From Deinandra increscens subsp. villosa (lineage: Eukaryota; Streptophyta; Magnoliopsida; Asterales; Asteraceae): DNA of 64,000 nt. The stretch spans positions 65,710,278-65,774,277 of the forward strand of contig JBCNJP010000003.1 of assembly GCA_039602395.1 (NCBI GenBank), in the 5' to 3' direction. The position numbers and the translations under genes were made by a program. A model generated the notes under the pieces. That model worked only from the letters and a program-made list of their open reading frames with translations. It made no database searches and was not told the DNA's origin. Shown here one piece after another: positions 8,869 to 18,920 of this stretch. The first letter of the stretch is position 1; every line of letters begins with the position of its first letter.

Positions 8869-11800
8869 CGTGACACCTCGTCCGAAAATCCAGGTCAAAC
8901 CATTTACTTTGACTTTTAATTAAGTATTAATTGTGCTTTATCTGATCTGATTTCTGTTAAACTGTTTAATTACTGTGTCTGACCATTAACTGATGACGTA
9001 AACCAAATCCCGCGTTTGTACTAAAAGCGTATATCCGTTAAAAACATAAAGATTTCATGTATAAATCATGGAACTTCAATAATAAGAAAAATAAATATAA
9101 AACGTATTTTATATTTTATCCGGAACTGGTGTCGAACACTTATATAATCGACACGTCAAACTGATAAGCGATCAATCGTCTGAAACTATTCGGGTTTATA
9201 CAATATGAACGGTCGAGCTTAAAACTGTTGCAAACTGACGAACTGAAAACGTTATCCGTAACCCGTCTGGAAAACATAACTGATTTCTGAAAAACTTTAT
9301 AATCAACTTAAACATTGTTTTTATGAAATAAAAACATCACAAACTGAAATCGTTGTCAAGACTTAAGCCGAACTCCAACCGAACACCTAACTGGGCCCAA
9401 CTTGGCCCAATAGGCCCAATAAGCCTAAAATAATAAAACCGAGCCCGAAACCTTGACCCATTACTCAAACGTAATATTCCGAATGTTCGTGGCGACCCAT
9501 AACCTCAACGGATGCATAACGGGCCCGGGCCTCGAACCGGCGCCCCGTTTGGGCCCGTACGGCCCATAACCGACGGAACTGTCCAATTACATTTTTCTCT
9601 AAACAATTTGGCCCAGTATAAAGTCCAAAACCCAATGGATTTATTTTTATAATTTTGGCCCATCAACTTTGTATGATTTTTTTATAAAATAGATTAACAT
9701 CTTTAATTTTTATAAAAATTAATCACCAACTTATATGATTTTTATACTTTGATTATTTATAAAAGTTATGATTTTTAAACCATTACCACTCTTTTATATT
9801 TTATAAAAGCTCTCTAATGCTAGCCACATTTTTTTGAAACATGATAAGTATTTATAAAAACTTTTACCTACATTTGAATTTTTATAAAAACTTGGTAGGA
9901 GATTATTTTGGTAAAAGATTATTGTGATGAAAAGTTGATCACATCACTATCCTATCAACCTAAACACTTAGACAATCATGACCAAATAGTGTTGAAAGAC
10001 ATGCCCCATTTCCATCCACCAACCTAACCTACTTACACACTCAAACACTCAAACTCACGTCACCCTTTCTCCTCCTCCCTCGCCACCCGATCCCTACTCT
10101 TCTCCCCTCCCATTTTCGGCAGCCAAGAACACAGCCCCACCACCACTACTAGCTACCGCCACCACCATGTACCACCACCATCTACACCAGCCGGCACCAC
10201 CATAAACCACTGCCCCTCCCTCCTTCTTCCTCTCGGCAAGACCACAACAACACCACCACCTCTACCTTCCTCCTCCCTTTCCCTTCCTGTTTTTCCGGCC
10301 AGCTCAGCCCCCACCACTGCCGCTAATCGCTGCCATTACCACCACCACTGTGACCCATCACCATCGTAGCCCCTTCTCTCCTTCCTTTCTTTCCCAGTCG
10401 CGCAACACCACAGCCACCGTTGCTGCTGTGTTCTCCTCCTGCCGCCCCAACTGCCGCTGCCGGAGCTGCTGCTGCTGCTTTGGTGTTTCTGCTGCCGCTG
10501 CAGTTCACAACCGTGAACTACCACACTAAGCCGCCACCTTCTAAGTTCTAACCTCACCTTTGTGAGTCTTTTGAACCATTCTTTCTAGTGTTTTATACAC
10601 TTGAATCCACCCAAATGAGCCACCAAGTCTTGACAATCTAACCACCATAATCTCATGTTTCTTTTCTTAAAATGTTTAACCATCTAACTTACGTTTTCTT
10701 TCTTTATCTTTGTTTCTTAAAACACAAGATTTCAAGGTTTGAAAATGTGAGTTTATGTGGTTATTTGATGATAAAAACCTATGGATATATTCACTAAATT
10801 GATGATTTGATTTAGATCATTTGATGATTGCATGATGTTAATGTATTCTTGCATGATTAGTTTGAGATAAAATCATGTTATAGCATATCATAAATCGCTA
10901 GATATATTGTTGAAATTCTTATTGTTAATCATCAAATGTTTATAGACTAATATGCTACTAATGACCATTATCATGGCCTAAATATGGTGTTTAGTGACAC
11001 ATTTGAACTAATTTGGACATTAGGAAGGTTATATACAAATTTGACATAAAATGATAACCTTAAAAACCCTTAAATGAAACTTAACTTATATAAAATGGTC
11101 ACATTTTATAAAAATATAATTTCTAAAAGACAAGATTTATAAGACTTGTTTAGATTTTATAAAAATAAAATGGATAAAATATATATAGATATATTTTATG
11201 ATAAAAAATGATAAGATATCATATTTTTGAACAATTGACAAAAAGTATAAAAACTTTGGACTTATACAAAAATGGAAACATTTTATGTTGGAGAATATTT
11301 CTATAAAAGTCTTAAAAAAAATTAAAACCCTAACTTTATTGGATAAATAAAGTTATTTAAAAATGATTTTATAAAAATAAAATCAAAAGACTTATAAAAA
11401 TTATGAAAAACATATTTTAAACATTTTTATTATTTTAAATGAATCAAAATGTTTTAACTGGATCAAATGTTTATTTTTAAACTTTTGAAATTGAAACGAA
11501 ATCTTTAAACGATTTAAAAACGTTTTATGAAGTAACGAATCGTAAATAATTATTTGGCAACAAATAATTATCCATATGAATTTTACAAATAATTATCCAT
11601 AATTATTATCGAAATAATTATTTTAATGATAATTATATTTATATTAACTCAAAAGCCTAATTTTCATAACATGAGTTTAAATATTAACATAACCTTTAAT
11701 ATTTACCTACTTATGTTAAATCATTTAACTTGAAATAATTTAATAAAATTATTCGGACAAGTTAGAATAATTATTTCGATAATAATTATCAACTCTAGTT

Positions 11801-12998
11801 ATATATATTAGAACTTAACACGATTAATTATTCAATCGATCGAGCGAACATAAAAATAATAAATAAATATTATTATTTAAAACAATATTCAAGACTTGAT
11901 TGAACTGATCTTCATGATACGTTATCGCATGTTCATTCTTTGTATTTATTTACATAAATGCCTTAATACGTGAATATTTCTATATTGATTTTGTAAACTA
12001 ATTAACTAACGGGTTTTCAAAACGCTACAAACGGGATTATACGTCAAGACTTGACCGGTATCATTTGGGTAACGTTCTTTACTCAAATGATTATGTGGAC
12101 CCTTATGCATGTTGTCTTATGTTTTATTAGGACTTTACTTGCTAGTTACCACTCGGCAATTCATCATTACCACTGAATCAAGTGAGTTTCACGGCCCCTT
12201 TTCTTTACAACTGTGTTACACTTATGGGGGAGAAATCATGAACTGATAAAATGTTTTAACTTAATGTTATGGTTTACCCTATTAGCCGTATGATTATCTG
12301 TTCTCTTACTGATTGCCCAACAACTTGTACTTTATCATTATAAACGTTAGTACAACTGAATCCCACCATTAGTTGATTTCAATTATTTCTGCTCAAAACG
12401 ATAACTAGTGAATAGATCTATTTGGGTTGACAACTCTGCCCGGTTTGGTAGCTCCATTCCTGACTTCGTATATTGTCAAGGGGTACACATCAGTTATTCT
12501 GCTCTATTGTATCTCTCTGGCGAGGATACCATGGGTGGGTAAACCGTTAGTATTTGAAATCAAGGTTCAGGTGAGATCATACAACTTCAACAGTAAGCCA
12601 ACGTAACATTTAAGTATTCTAAAAACTGTTTTACAATCTTACTATCGAGTCCTAAACCTGTGAACCTCACCAACTTTATGTCGACCTTTTAAACTCATGA
12701 TTTCTCAGGTAACTAAGCTGATCATGGAAGCCGTGCAAATGGGACTTCGCCTTTATATTTGGACCTGCTTCGTTGGAGTCCTAGTCCCTATCTATCTTAA
12801 ATAACTACTTTATGTTTTTCAATAAATGAACAAGACTTTTAAGTTCAAATGTAAGACAATATCGTTTACCACTCTTTCCGCTGCACAATTAATGATATTA
12901 TGTTTTAATTAACGTTTGAATTTAGAAGTAATTGTTCTGTATATCTATGACTATGATTCCATCTCGCTCACACACAATCATTTGTCCGAGGTGTGACA
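8869..12998 (+). mobile_element. 4.13-kb LTR of gypsy element Y (5' LTR)
   Basis: The left end is CGTGACACCTCG here and TGTGACACCTCG in copy 2, so the terminal TG has mutated in copy 1. The right end is CGAGGTGTGACA, followed at once by a methionine-tRNA type primer site. The ends form a near-perfect inverted repeat, as in Del/Tekay elements. The LTR is AT-rich except for a C-rich island at about 10015-10560. It is long for a gypsy LTR but within the range known for plant chromoviruses. The 3' LTR is missing, because the element is cut after its first ORF and spacer. CCTCC at 8864-8868 would be the left target duplication. Confidence 0.75.
10015..10560 (+). other. C-rich leader-like island inside the Y LTR
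   Basis: CCACC, CCTCC and TTCC repeats dominate this stretch, in strong contrast to the AT-rich flanks. It ends near CTAACCTCACCTTTGTGAGT. The position, upstream of a long AT-rich stretch leading to the primer site, would suit the transcribed leader (R/U5) of the LTR. The Ala- and Gly-rich minus-strand frames across it are translations of the CCACC/GCTGCT tract and not genes. Confidence 0.4.
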
Positions 12999-13000
12999 GA

Positions 13001-13014
13001 TTGGTATCAGAGCC
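13001..13014 (+). promoter_or_regulatory. Primer binding site of element Y
   Basis: TTGGTATCAGAGCC lies two bases after the LTR end TGTGACA and is complementary to the 3' end of plant initiator methionine tRNA. It primes minus-strand DNA synthesis. Confidence 0.9.
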
Positions 13015-13240
13015 GTAGTTATAGCGAACCAGGTTAAATACTTTAACTAAAACCCAACCTGGACTATGACCGGCTCCGAAGCTTCCGTTTGCACGCAAGA
13101 CCACTTCCTTACTCATTGATTATGTTAACTTATGCTTTGTATATACATGAGTTATTAATTCCGTTATTCATTTATATCTTTGTTTTGAATGCTATTATCA
13201 TGGTACTAACTTTGTTCTTTGTTGGAATATTATCGCAGAG

Positions 13241-14199
13241 ATGACTTCCTCCTCGGACGAGGTTATCTGCATTTCTGATTCTAGCAGAGACGATCAAGTG
13301 GTGCCGGAGGACTCTCCATCACCAGAAGACTATGTGCCATCCAGCCCTAGGGCTGAGATACCTACAGTTGCTACTGTCCGACTATCGACCATACCATCGA
13401 GCTTCCTGAGGCCCCTACGACCAAGGGTCTCAGACGACTCATCTGACCACCCATCGTCCACCACTATTGCTAGCAGTGCGGCCGCAGCTACTGTTCCCAC
13501 TGCTGCCGGTGTCGCACGCACCATGGACCCCTTCGCTCACAGGGAGCGTTCTGTACACACCTACCGACCCTTTCGAGGTGCCAGTAGGTGGGGGCTCACC
13601 CCCGAGAGGGGAGCTGGCCCGGCGCAGGGCAGCTGAGGGCCCTGCAGACGAGCTTGTGCCCAAGCGGCACTGCGCGTCTGATCACCCTCACCTTGCCTGG
13701 ATCCCGAGGCAGATAGCCTCGTGAAGGACCTTTGAGGGAGTGCCTAGCCTGTACGGGCCAGGTGACTCCTCTGCTAGGGATGGCGCTTCCGACCACCCTA
13801 GGGCGGGATACTCCATCCTCACAGGAGAGCCGATCGCGGGTACTGTTCCGCTACTCGTGGCACGTGTTTGTCGCCACGATCAGAGTCTCGCCGTCTTGGA
13901 ACGACGATATCTTTAGGCTCCCCACGCGGGCTGAATTCACTGCGTTAGTGGCCCGCGTAGCTGAGCTAGAGCGCATTCAGGTCGCTTCCCAGGGAGCCAT
14001 GAAGTCCCTGCATGCTCACATGAGCAATGTGTGCATGGTCAACTTTGCTTTGGTAATGGCTAACAAATCCTTCCAAGCCCGGCTTGCCGTCTTGGAGGAA
14101 TTCGCAGGGCGAGTGGTCACCTTTTTGGACCTCACCTCCAGGATTACTACCTCTCTGACCCGACCCCCTGGACCCCCTGGACCACCACCACCCCTTTAG
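13241..14199 (+). pseudogene. Element Y upstream ORF (hydrophilic, coiled-coil C-terminus), broken
   Basis: The frame starts MTSSSDEVICISDSSRDDQV at 13241, the kind of acidic Ser/Asp-rich start seen in the extra ORF between primer site and gag in Asteraceae Tekay-like elements (from memory of the family, not searched). It closes at 13636, while the continuation lies in another frame. That continuation has a TGA at 13722-13724 where copy 2 has TGG, and one extra base near 13897. The C-terminal third (ALVARVAELERIQ, LAVLEEFAGRVV) has leucine/valine spacing compatible with a coiled coil and ends in a PPGPPGPPPPL tail. No enzymatic motif is present. It may act in particle assembly, but that is only a guess. 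Confidence 0.55.
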
Positions 14200-14641
14200 A
14201 TGACTTTCCTAGCATCTAGGCTTTTGACCCACCGCTTTAGCGATAAAACATATTTATATATTTTATAGTGATGTATTATGGGACTGCGTGCCCAAGACAC
14301 TTAAAAACTTGTCCTCTTTTGTTATTGTATGTTTTATCAGATAATATAGTGGAATGTAATGGTAGTATGTTTATGTTTATGAGGTGTTGGGCACTCATAC
14401 GCATCCTAAGGCCTCTGTTTGGTCGACAAAAAAACTGCTGCAAGTTTAGTGTGCCCTGTTAAAAATTCAGCTTTTTGTCAATTTTTGCAATTTTGTTGAA
14501 CATTATTTTTGGGTATTAATGAAGGGATTTTTGGATGAAAATAATGTTTATATATTTATATTAAGATCTGGAGGTGTTGGTAAGCAAACCTCAAGTTTTG
14601 AACGAGTTATGCAAAATATAAGACCAATTTTCCTGTTTTAC
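14200..14641. other. Spacer after element Y ORF; nothing recognised
   Basis: AT-rich sequence without domains. The left part probably still belongs to element Y, since a spacer follows the first ORF in such elements. The right part (from about 14420) merges into the 180-bp tandem repeat family. Where the element was cut cannot be placed exactly. Confidence 0.4.
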
Positions 14642-15566
14642 AAAACAGCTCAAAAGCTGAAATTTTGCAAACCTCCGACGCGCATAACTTTCTCAATACT
14701 TCACCGTAAGGTGGATTCTCTTCGCAACATGTCCATAATATTGGGAAGTTTATGCCTGTAAACTTTGAGAAGCTAAGAGGCTATTGGATAGTTGTTGACT
14801 AAGTAAGAGCTGACTGAGTAAGAGGTTAACTGAGTAAGAAACTCTGTTTGAAACTTGGTTGTTTGATAGTTAATGACTGAGTGAGAGCGGATTGAGAATT
14901 GTATATAGCTATTTGTTTTTAATGTATTAAAATCATTTTATAAAAAATAAAATAAAATAAATAATTTTAAAACAAAAAACCAATACAATAAAATAAAATA
15001 GAACACATTTTTAGACTAACAAAAATGTGCTTTTTAATTAAATAGGAGTACGTTTTTTTAAAGTTAAAAATTATAATTATGTGTTTATTTATAAAACTAC
15101 AAAAATTTGTATCTGGCTTTCGTTCATTCCTTCCTATTGGAATTTGATTCTAGCTCTTGATTTAATTTTGTTGAGAATTGTTTTAAAAATTAATTAAATT
15201 AATAAACTAGAGGAGAAAAGCTAATGATGGTATCTTGAAATATGAAATGCATAAAATAACATAGCTAGAGCCGCCGTCTTTTTCTCTAGGGGTAATATAA
15301 ACAAAAATTGAATAGACTCGGTCAGTGGATTTAAATCGGAGTACTCGGTCAGTGAGGGGTGACTCGGTCAGTGTATGATTTTAATAATATCAAACGAGCG
15401 GACCACTTACCAGGTTAGTGGTTAGCTCTTACCGGACCCGGTAAGAGGTTACTAAACAACCCCTAACACCAAGTGTGGAGAAAATTATGCGTATCTACAA
15501 CTGCTGTGTTAATGGCAACAAAGCTGATTTTTAGCCAACTTCGGACACGCGGAACTCACTCAATAC
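14642..15566. repeat. Diverged tandem repeat of about 180 bp, split by a MITE and by LINE C
   Basis: Unit 1 (14642-14776 continuing at 15464) and unit 2 (from about 15510, continuing after LINE C at about 18460-18545) share CTCAATAC, GCAACATGT, GTTTATGCCTGTAAA, TTTGAGA, GCTAAC and CCAAGTGTGGAGAAAATTATGC in the same order. Without the insertions the period is about 180 bases. A weaker similarity near 14430-14475 may be a third unit. I do not recognise the family, and no coding potential is visible. Confidence 0.6.
14777..15463. mobile_element. PIF/Harbinger-like MITE, 687 bp, with TAA target duplication
   Basis: The element is flanked by TAA at 14774-14776 and 15464-15466. The left end GAGGCTATTGGATA and the reverse complement of the right end (GGGGTTGTTTAGTA) match imperfectly; copy 2 ends are closer to a TTTGGATA/TTTGATA consensus. 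Subterminal repeats of ACTGAGTAAGAG (left) and ACTCGGTCAGTG (right) are present. There is no transposase, and the core is AT-rich. The neighbouring repeat unit keeps the uninterrupted site GAGGCTAACTCCAAGTG, which independently supports the boundaries. A hAT origin is less likely, because the target duplication is 3 bp. Confidence 0.8.
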
Positions 15567-15720
15567 TTTTTTGGGTAAAGGGTTACCCCGGTGATTTTAT
15601 ATATTAACAGAAACGTTCAAAGCACAAGTAGTAGAGTGAAATCTCTACTAGTTCTCTAAGGGGCATACCCCTAAGAGTAAAACACAAATAAAAAACACAG
15701 CACACTCAACACTAAACAAA
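15567..15720 (-). mobile_element. 3' UTR and short poly-A end of LINE C
   Basis: On the minus strand the sequence after the ORF ends in ACCCTTTACCC followed by six A (plus-strand T run at 15567-15572). The adjoining sequence CTCAATAC belongs to the 180-bp repeat, which fixes this end of the insertion. Confidence 0.7.
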
Positions 15721-18479
15721 TTAGCCTCCATCATCAAAAACCAAGCTTCCAAAAGATCTCCAGATGGGAAAGACGTTTCTACCCCGATCACCAAACTTGC
15801 ACTTTAACCCCAGTAATTTGTAGCGGACATCAGAAAGAATATCCCCAACAACCTTCTCAGGCTGCCGATTTTTGTTACCATGCAGCCGATTATTTCGTTC
15901 CCTCCAAACGTGATAAACAGCAGCCGCCACAGAGAGCTTAAAAACGACACTAGACAGAGCCTTGGACTGCGAATTCGACTCATAGCAATTGACAATAATA
16001 GACCAGTTACTCGGCATCTGAATCGGAAAGCTTCTCCTTACCATCTCCCAAACCTTCTTGGAGAAAGGACACTCGAAAAAAAGATGGTTATGAGAATCTA
16101 TATCAGAGTAACATAGATGACAACACATCATGTTCATACACCCCTTCCTCCAATTCCAACGTACCAGCTTATCCTGGGTTCGAAGTTTACCATTAATAAC
16201 CAACCAAAGACAAAAAGCATGTTTAGGAATGCAAGTCGCGAACCAAATAAGAATATTTCCAAGGGACTTCATCGTGGGACTGCCTCAGAGAGTTCCAGGC
16301 CGTATTCGTGGAGAACTCAACAAGAGTATCTTCCACTTTCCACCAATGTTTATCAGCAACATCATTGAGCTCCGGGATATGAACATTGCTTAAAATCGGA
16401 AAGCGAGAGACCCAATCTAAAGGCCAATTCCAATTGGGGCTCACAATAACATCAGCAAGACAAGAGTAGATATTAAAACCAGCATTATGAATTTGTCTAG
16501 AGGAGAGAATATTAGCCAAGGGACCAATATCACTCCAAGTGTCATACCAAGCAGACGTATCAAGGCCATTCCCAACAGTGATATAGATGCAACTCTGAAT
16601 AAGAGGCCTAATTTTCACGAGGTTTCTCCAACACCAACTACTAGATACATCATTCTTACAATTCCAGAAAGTGCGGTTTTTCAATCTGTAAGTATAAATC
16701 CATTCAACCCAAAGCGAATTCCTTCTAGTGAGAATACTCCACACATGCTTAGCGAGGAGAGCCCGATTCATATCTGTAATACATCGGATTCCAAGCCCTC
16801 CCTCACTTTTAGGCCGACAGACCACATTCCATGAAACTTTAGCAGCCCCCTTCACACGTTTTCCTTGGGACCACAAAAAGCCCCTCATCTTAGCCTCTAA
16901 CTCATTTACAACTCTAGCAGGAAGAAGAAACACCGAGGCCCAGTATATATATATGCATAGAGGAAAGGACAGAAAGGATGAGTTGGAGACGACCAACAAA
17001 AGAAAGATTTTTGTTTCTCCAGCTAGAAATGTGGTTATCAACCGCTTCTAATAATGGATGGCAATCCCGATAACGTAAACCAGACGACAATAAAGGCACC
17101 CCAAGGTACTTAACCGGGAGATTTCCCTCAGTAAAGGGTAAATGGCTTAGGATAGCAGTTTTAGTATCATTCCCCACATTACAGAAAAATATAGTGCTTT
17201 TCGGGAGACTGGGAACTAAGCCAATCATCTTTGAGAATTCATCCATAGACCGCATCAAACAGATAGTAGACCTGGTATCGCCATGGGCAAAAAGAAACAA
17301 ATCATCTGCAAAACAGAGGTTAACAATCGTATGATCCTTACACTTCTTATGATACTTGAATAAAGGATCCCTTTCCACATCACGTTTAAGCATGAGAGTT
17401 AAGACCTCCATAACCAATGTAAATAGATAGGGGGACATTGGATCACCCTGCCTTAACCCCCGCTTGCCTCTAAAGTAACCATGGAGCTCACCATTTAGGC
17501 ATATCGAGTAAGACACTGTAGAAATACATTTTATAATCCAATTCACCATCAAATCCGGAAATCCAAAGCAGCAAAGGATGTGATTTAAAAAATCCCAGTC
17601 AACCGTATCATAGGTTTTTTGAATATCAACCTTTAAAGCACACTTTGGCTCACCCACATTCTGGTGGTAGTTATGCATAAGTTCTTGAGACAACAAAATA
17701 TTATCCGTAATGAGCCGTCCGGGAACAAAAGTAGATTGATTAGCACTCACAATGTCACCCAAAAAACCCTTAATCCGATACGCTATGATTTTGCTTATGC
17801 ACTTATACAATACATTGCAGTAAGCAATAGGACGATAATCAGTAATATTAACAGGGGTAGTCACCTTAGGCACCAAGGCAATGATAGTATGATTGAGTTC
17901 TTGCAGAAGCTTACCATACTGGAAAAAATCACGAATGGCCTGCATAACATCCTTCCCCACAATCGGCCACGCACTCTTAAAGAACGCCGAAGTAAAGCCA
18001 TCCGGGCCCGGAGCTTTATCATTATCAATCCCAAACATCGCATCCCGGATCTCCCATTCCTCAACTGGACGAATCATGTGTGTAGCAGCCCCGTCATCAA
18101 TTTTTTTAGTAAACAAAGAGGTAGGCGGCATAATAGAGCTCGTACCATGGGCACTAAAAAATTTGGTATAGTGCGCCACAAAAATGGTAGGAACCTCAGT
18201 ACCTTTATGAAGAACACCAGAAGTATCCTTTATAACATCAATCCGACCCCTGTGGTTCCTTATCTTTAAGGATTTGTGAAAATAAGAGGTGTTTCGATCG
18301 CCCACGGCAAGCCAATGCACCTTGGATTTCTGTTTTAAGAAACTCTCCTCATCAAGACTAGCAGTTTGGAAGTCATCCAGAAGTGTAGCCTCCTTCTCTT
18401 TTAGGATCAGGTTAAACGGGTCCTCATCCTTAGCCCTTTGAATCTCGTCCAACTTTGATTCTTTTTGCAACATGTTCAT
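15721..18479 (-). pseudogene. LINE C ORF2: reverse transcriptase and zf-RVT domain, 5'-truncated and frameshifted
   Basis: Read leftward from 18479, the RT domain is well preserved. In the 521-residue first frame KAPGPDG is at about 155-161, VDIQKTYDTVDW at 284-295, GLRQGDPMSPYLF at 341-353, and the catalytic FADD box at 390-393. A (TA)n tract near 16944-16954 is four bases longer than in copy 2 and shifts the frame; coding sense resumes in the 17041-16223 frame. A further shift near 16250, shared by both copies, separates the C-terminal zf-RVT module (CCHLCYSDIDSHNHLFFEC). ORF1 and the endonuclease are absent, as expected for 5' truncation during target-primed reverse transcription. The RT polymerised element cDNA in the ancestor; this copy cannot make it intact. 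Confidence 0.92.
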
Positions 18480-18920
18480 AGTATTATGAAGTTTATGCCT
18501 GTAAATTTTGAGAGGCTAACTCCAAGTGTGGAGAAAATTATGCATGTCACCAAATGTGTGTTTTGTGTTTGACTTGTAAGCTTTGTGTTTATGCATGTTG
18601 ACTTGGAATTGTGCATCTATGTTTTCCTACAAGTTTAGGACTGGTGTTTAAGTGTTAGGACCAAGGTGAATGCTTGATAACATAATTGTTTATTACATTC
18701 TACTAGCTAAGGTTCACCGAAATAGACACAAGAGAGAGAGAGGGAATGCGTGACTTCAGGGAGACCAGAGAAAGATTTCGGTGGCTTCGGACTCTTTATC
18801 TGAAAATTGAACCTTGTGTGTTTTTAGGTGCGATTTTCTTCCTGCTCGATTTTTCCTAAATTTTCGTTCTTCCTGATTCCATGGAATCATCCTGATTGGA
18901 TCCACATCTCGTGGTCCAGT
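18480..18920 (+). mobile_element. End of 180-bp repeat, then probable 5' UTR of LINE A
   Basis: The left part (to about 18545) is the second half of the 180-bp repeat unit interrupted by LINE C. From about 18715 an AGAGAGAGAGAG stretch and a leader ending in GGATCCACATCTCGTGGTCCAGT lead to the insertion point of element Z. The sequence continues after Z at 29426, where LINE A ORF1 begins shortly. The interval 18545-18715 has no recognised content. Confidence 0.5.
18916..18920. repeat. Target-site duplication CCAGT, left side of element Z
   Basis: CCAGT directly precedes the TG of the 5' LTR and recurs directly after the CA of the 3' LTR at 29421-29425. Five bases is the usual size for gypsy integrases. 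Confidence 0.92.

Noticed and set aside
10323..10557. Minus-strand frames rich in Ala, Gly and Ser
   Set aside because: They are translations of the CCACC/GCTGCT tract in the Y LTR, overlap each other in two frames, and have no domain.
8465..12998. Single 4.5-kb LTR covering X and Y
   Set aside because: Possible, but an internal TGTGACACCTCG start pairs with the CGAGGTGTGACA end, while TGTGAAAACTGCC does not. I kept two nested LTRs with reduced confidence.
13001..13014. TTGGTATCAGAGCC sites considered as tRNA gene fragments
   Set aside because: They sit exactly two bases after LTR ends and no cloverleaf follows, so they are primer binding sites.
14519..14761. 80-codon frame in the 180-bp repeat region
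   Set aside because: It reads through two repeat-type segments, is broken by one base in copy 2, and has no similarity that I recognise.
17664..18269. 201-codon plus-strand frame opposite LINE C RT (and its partner at 55698-56279)
   Set aside because: It is the antisense shadow of a well-supported RT domain, and the product resembles nothing.
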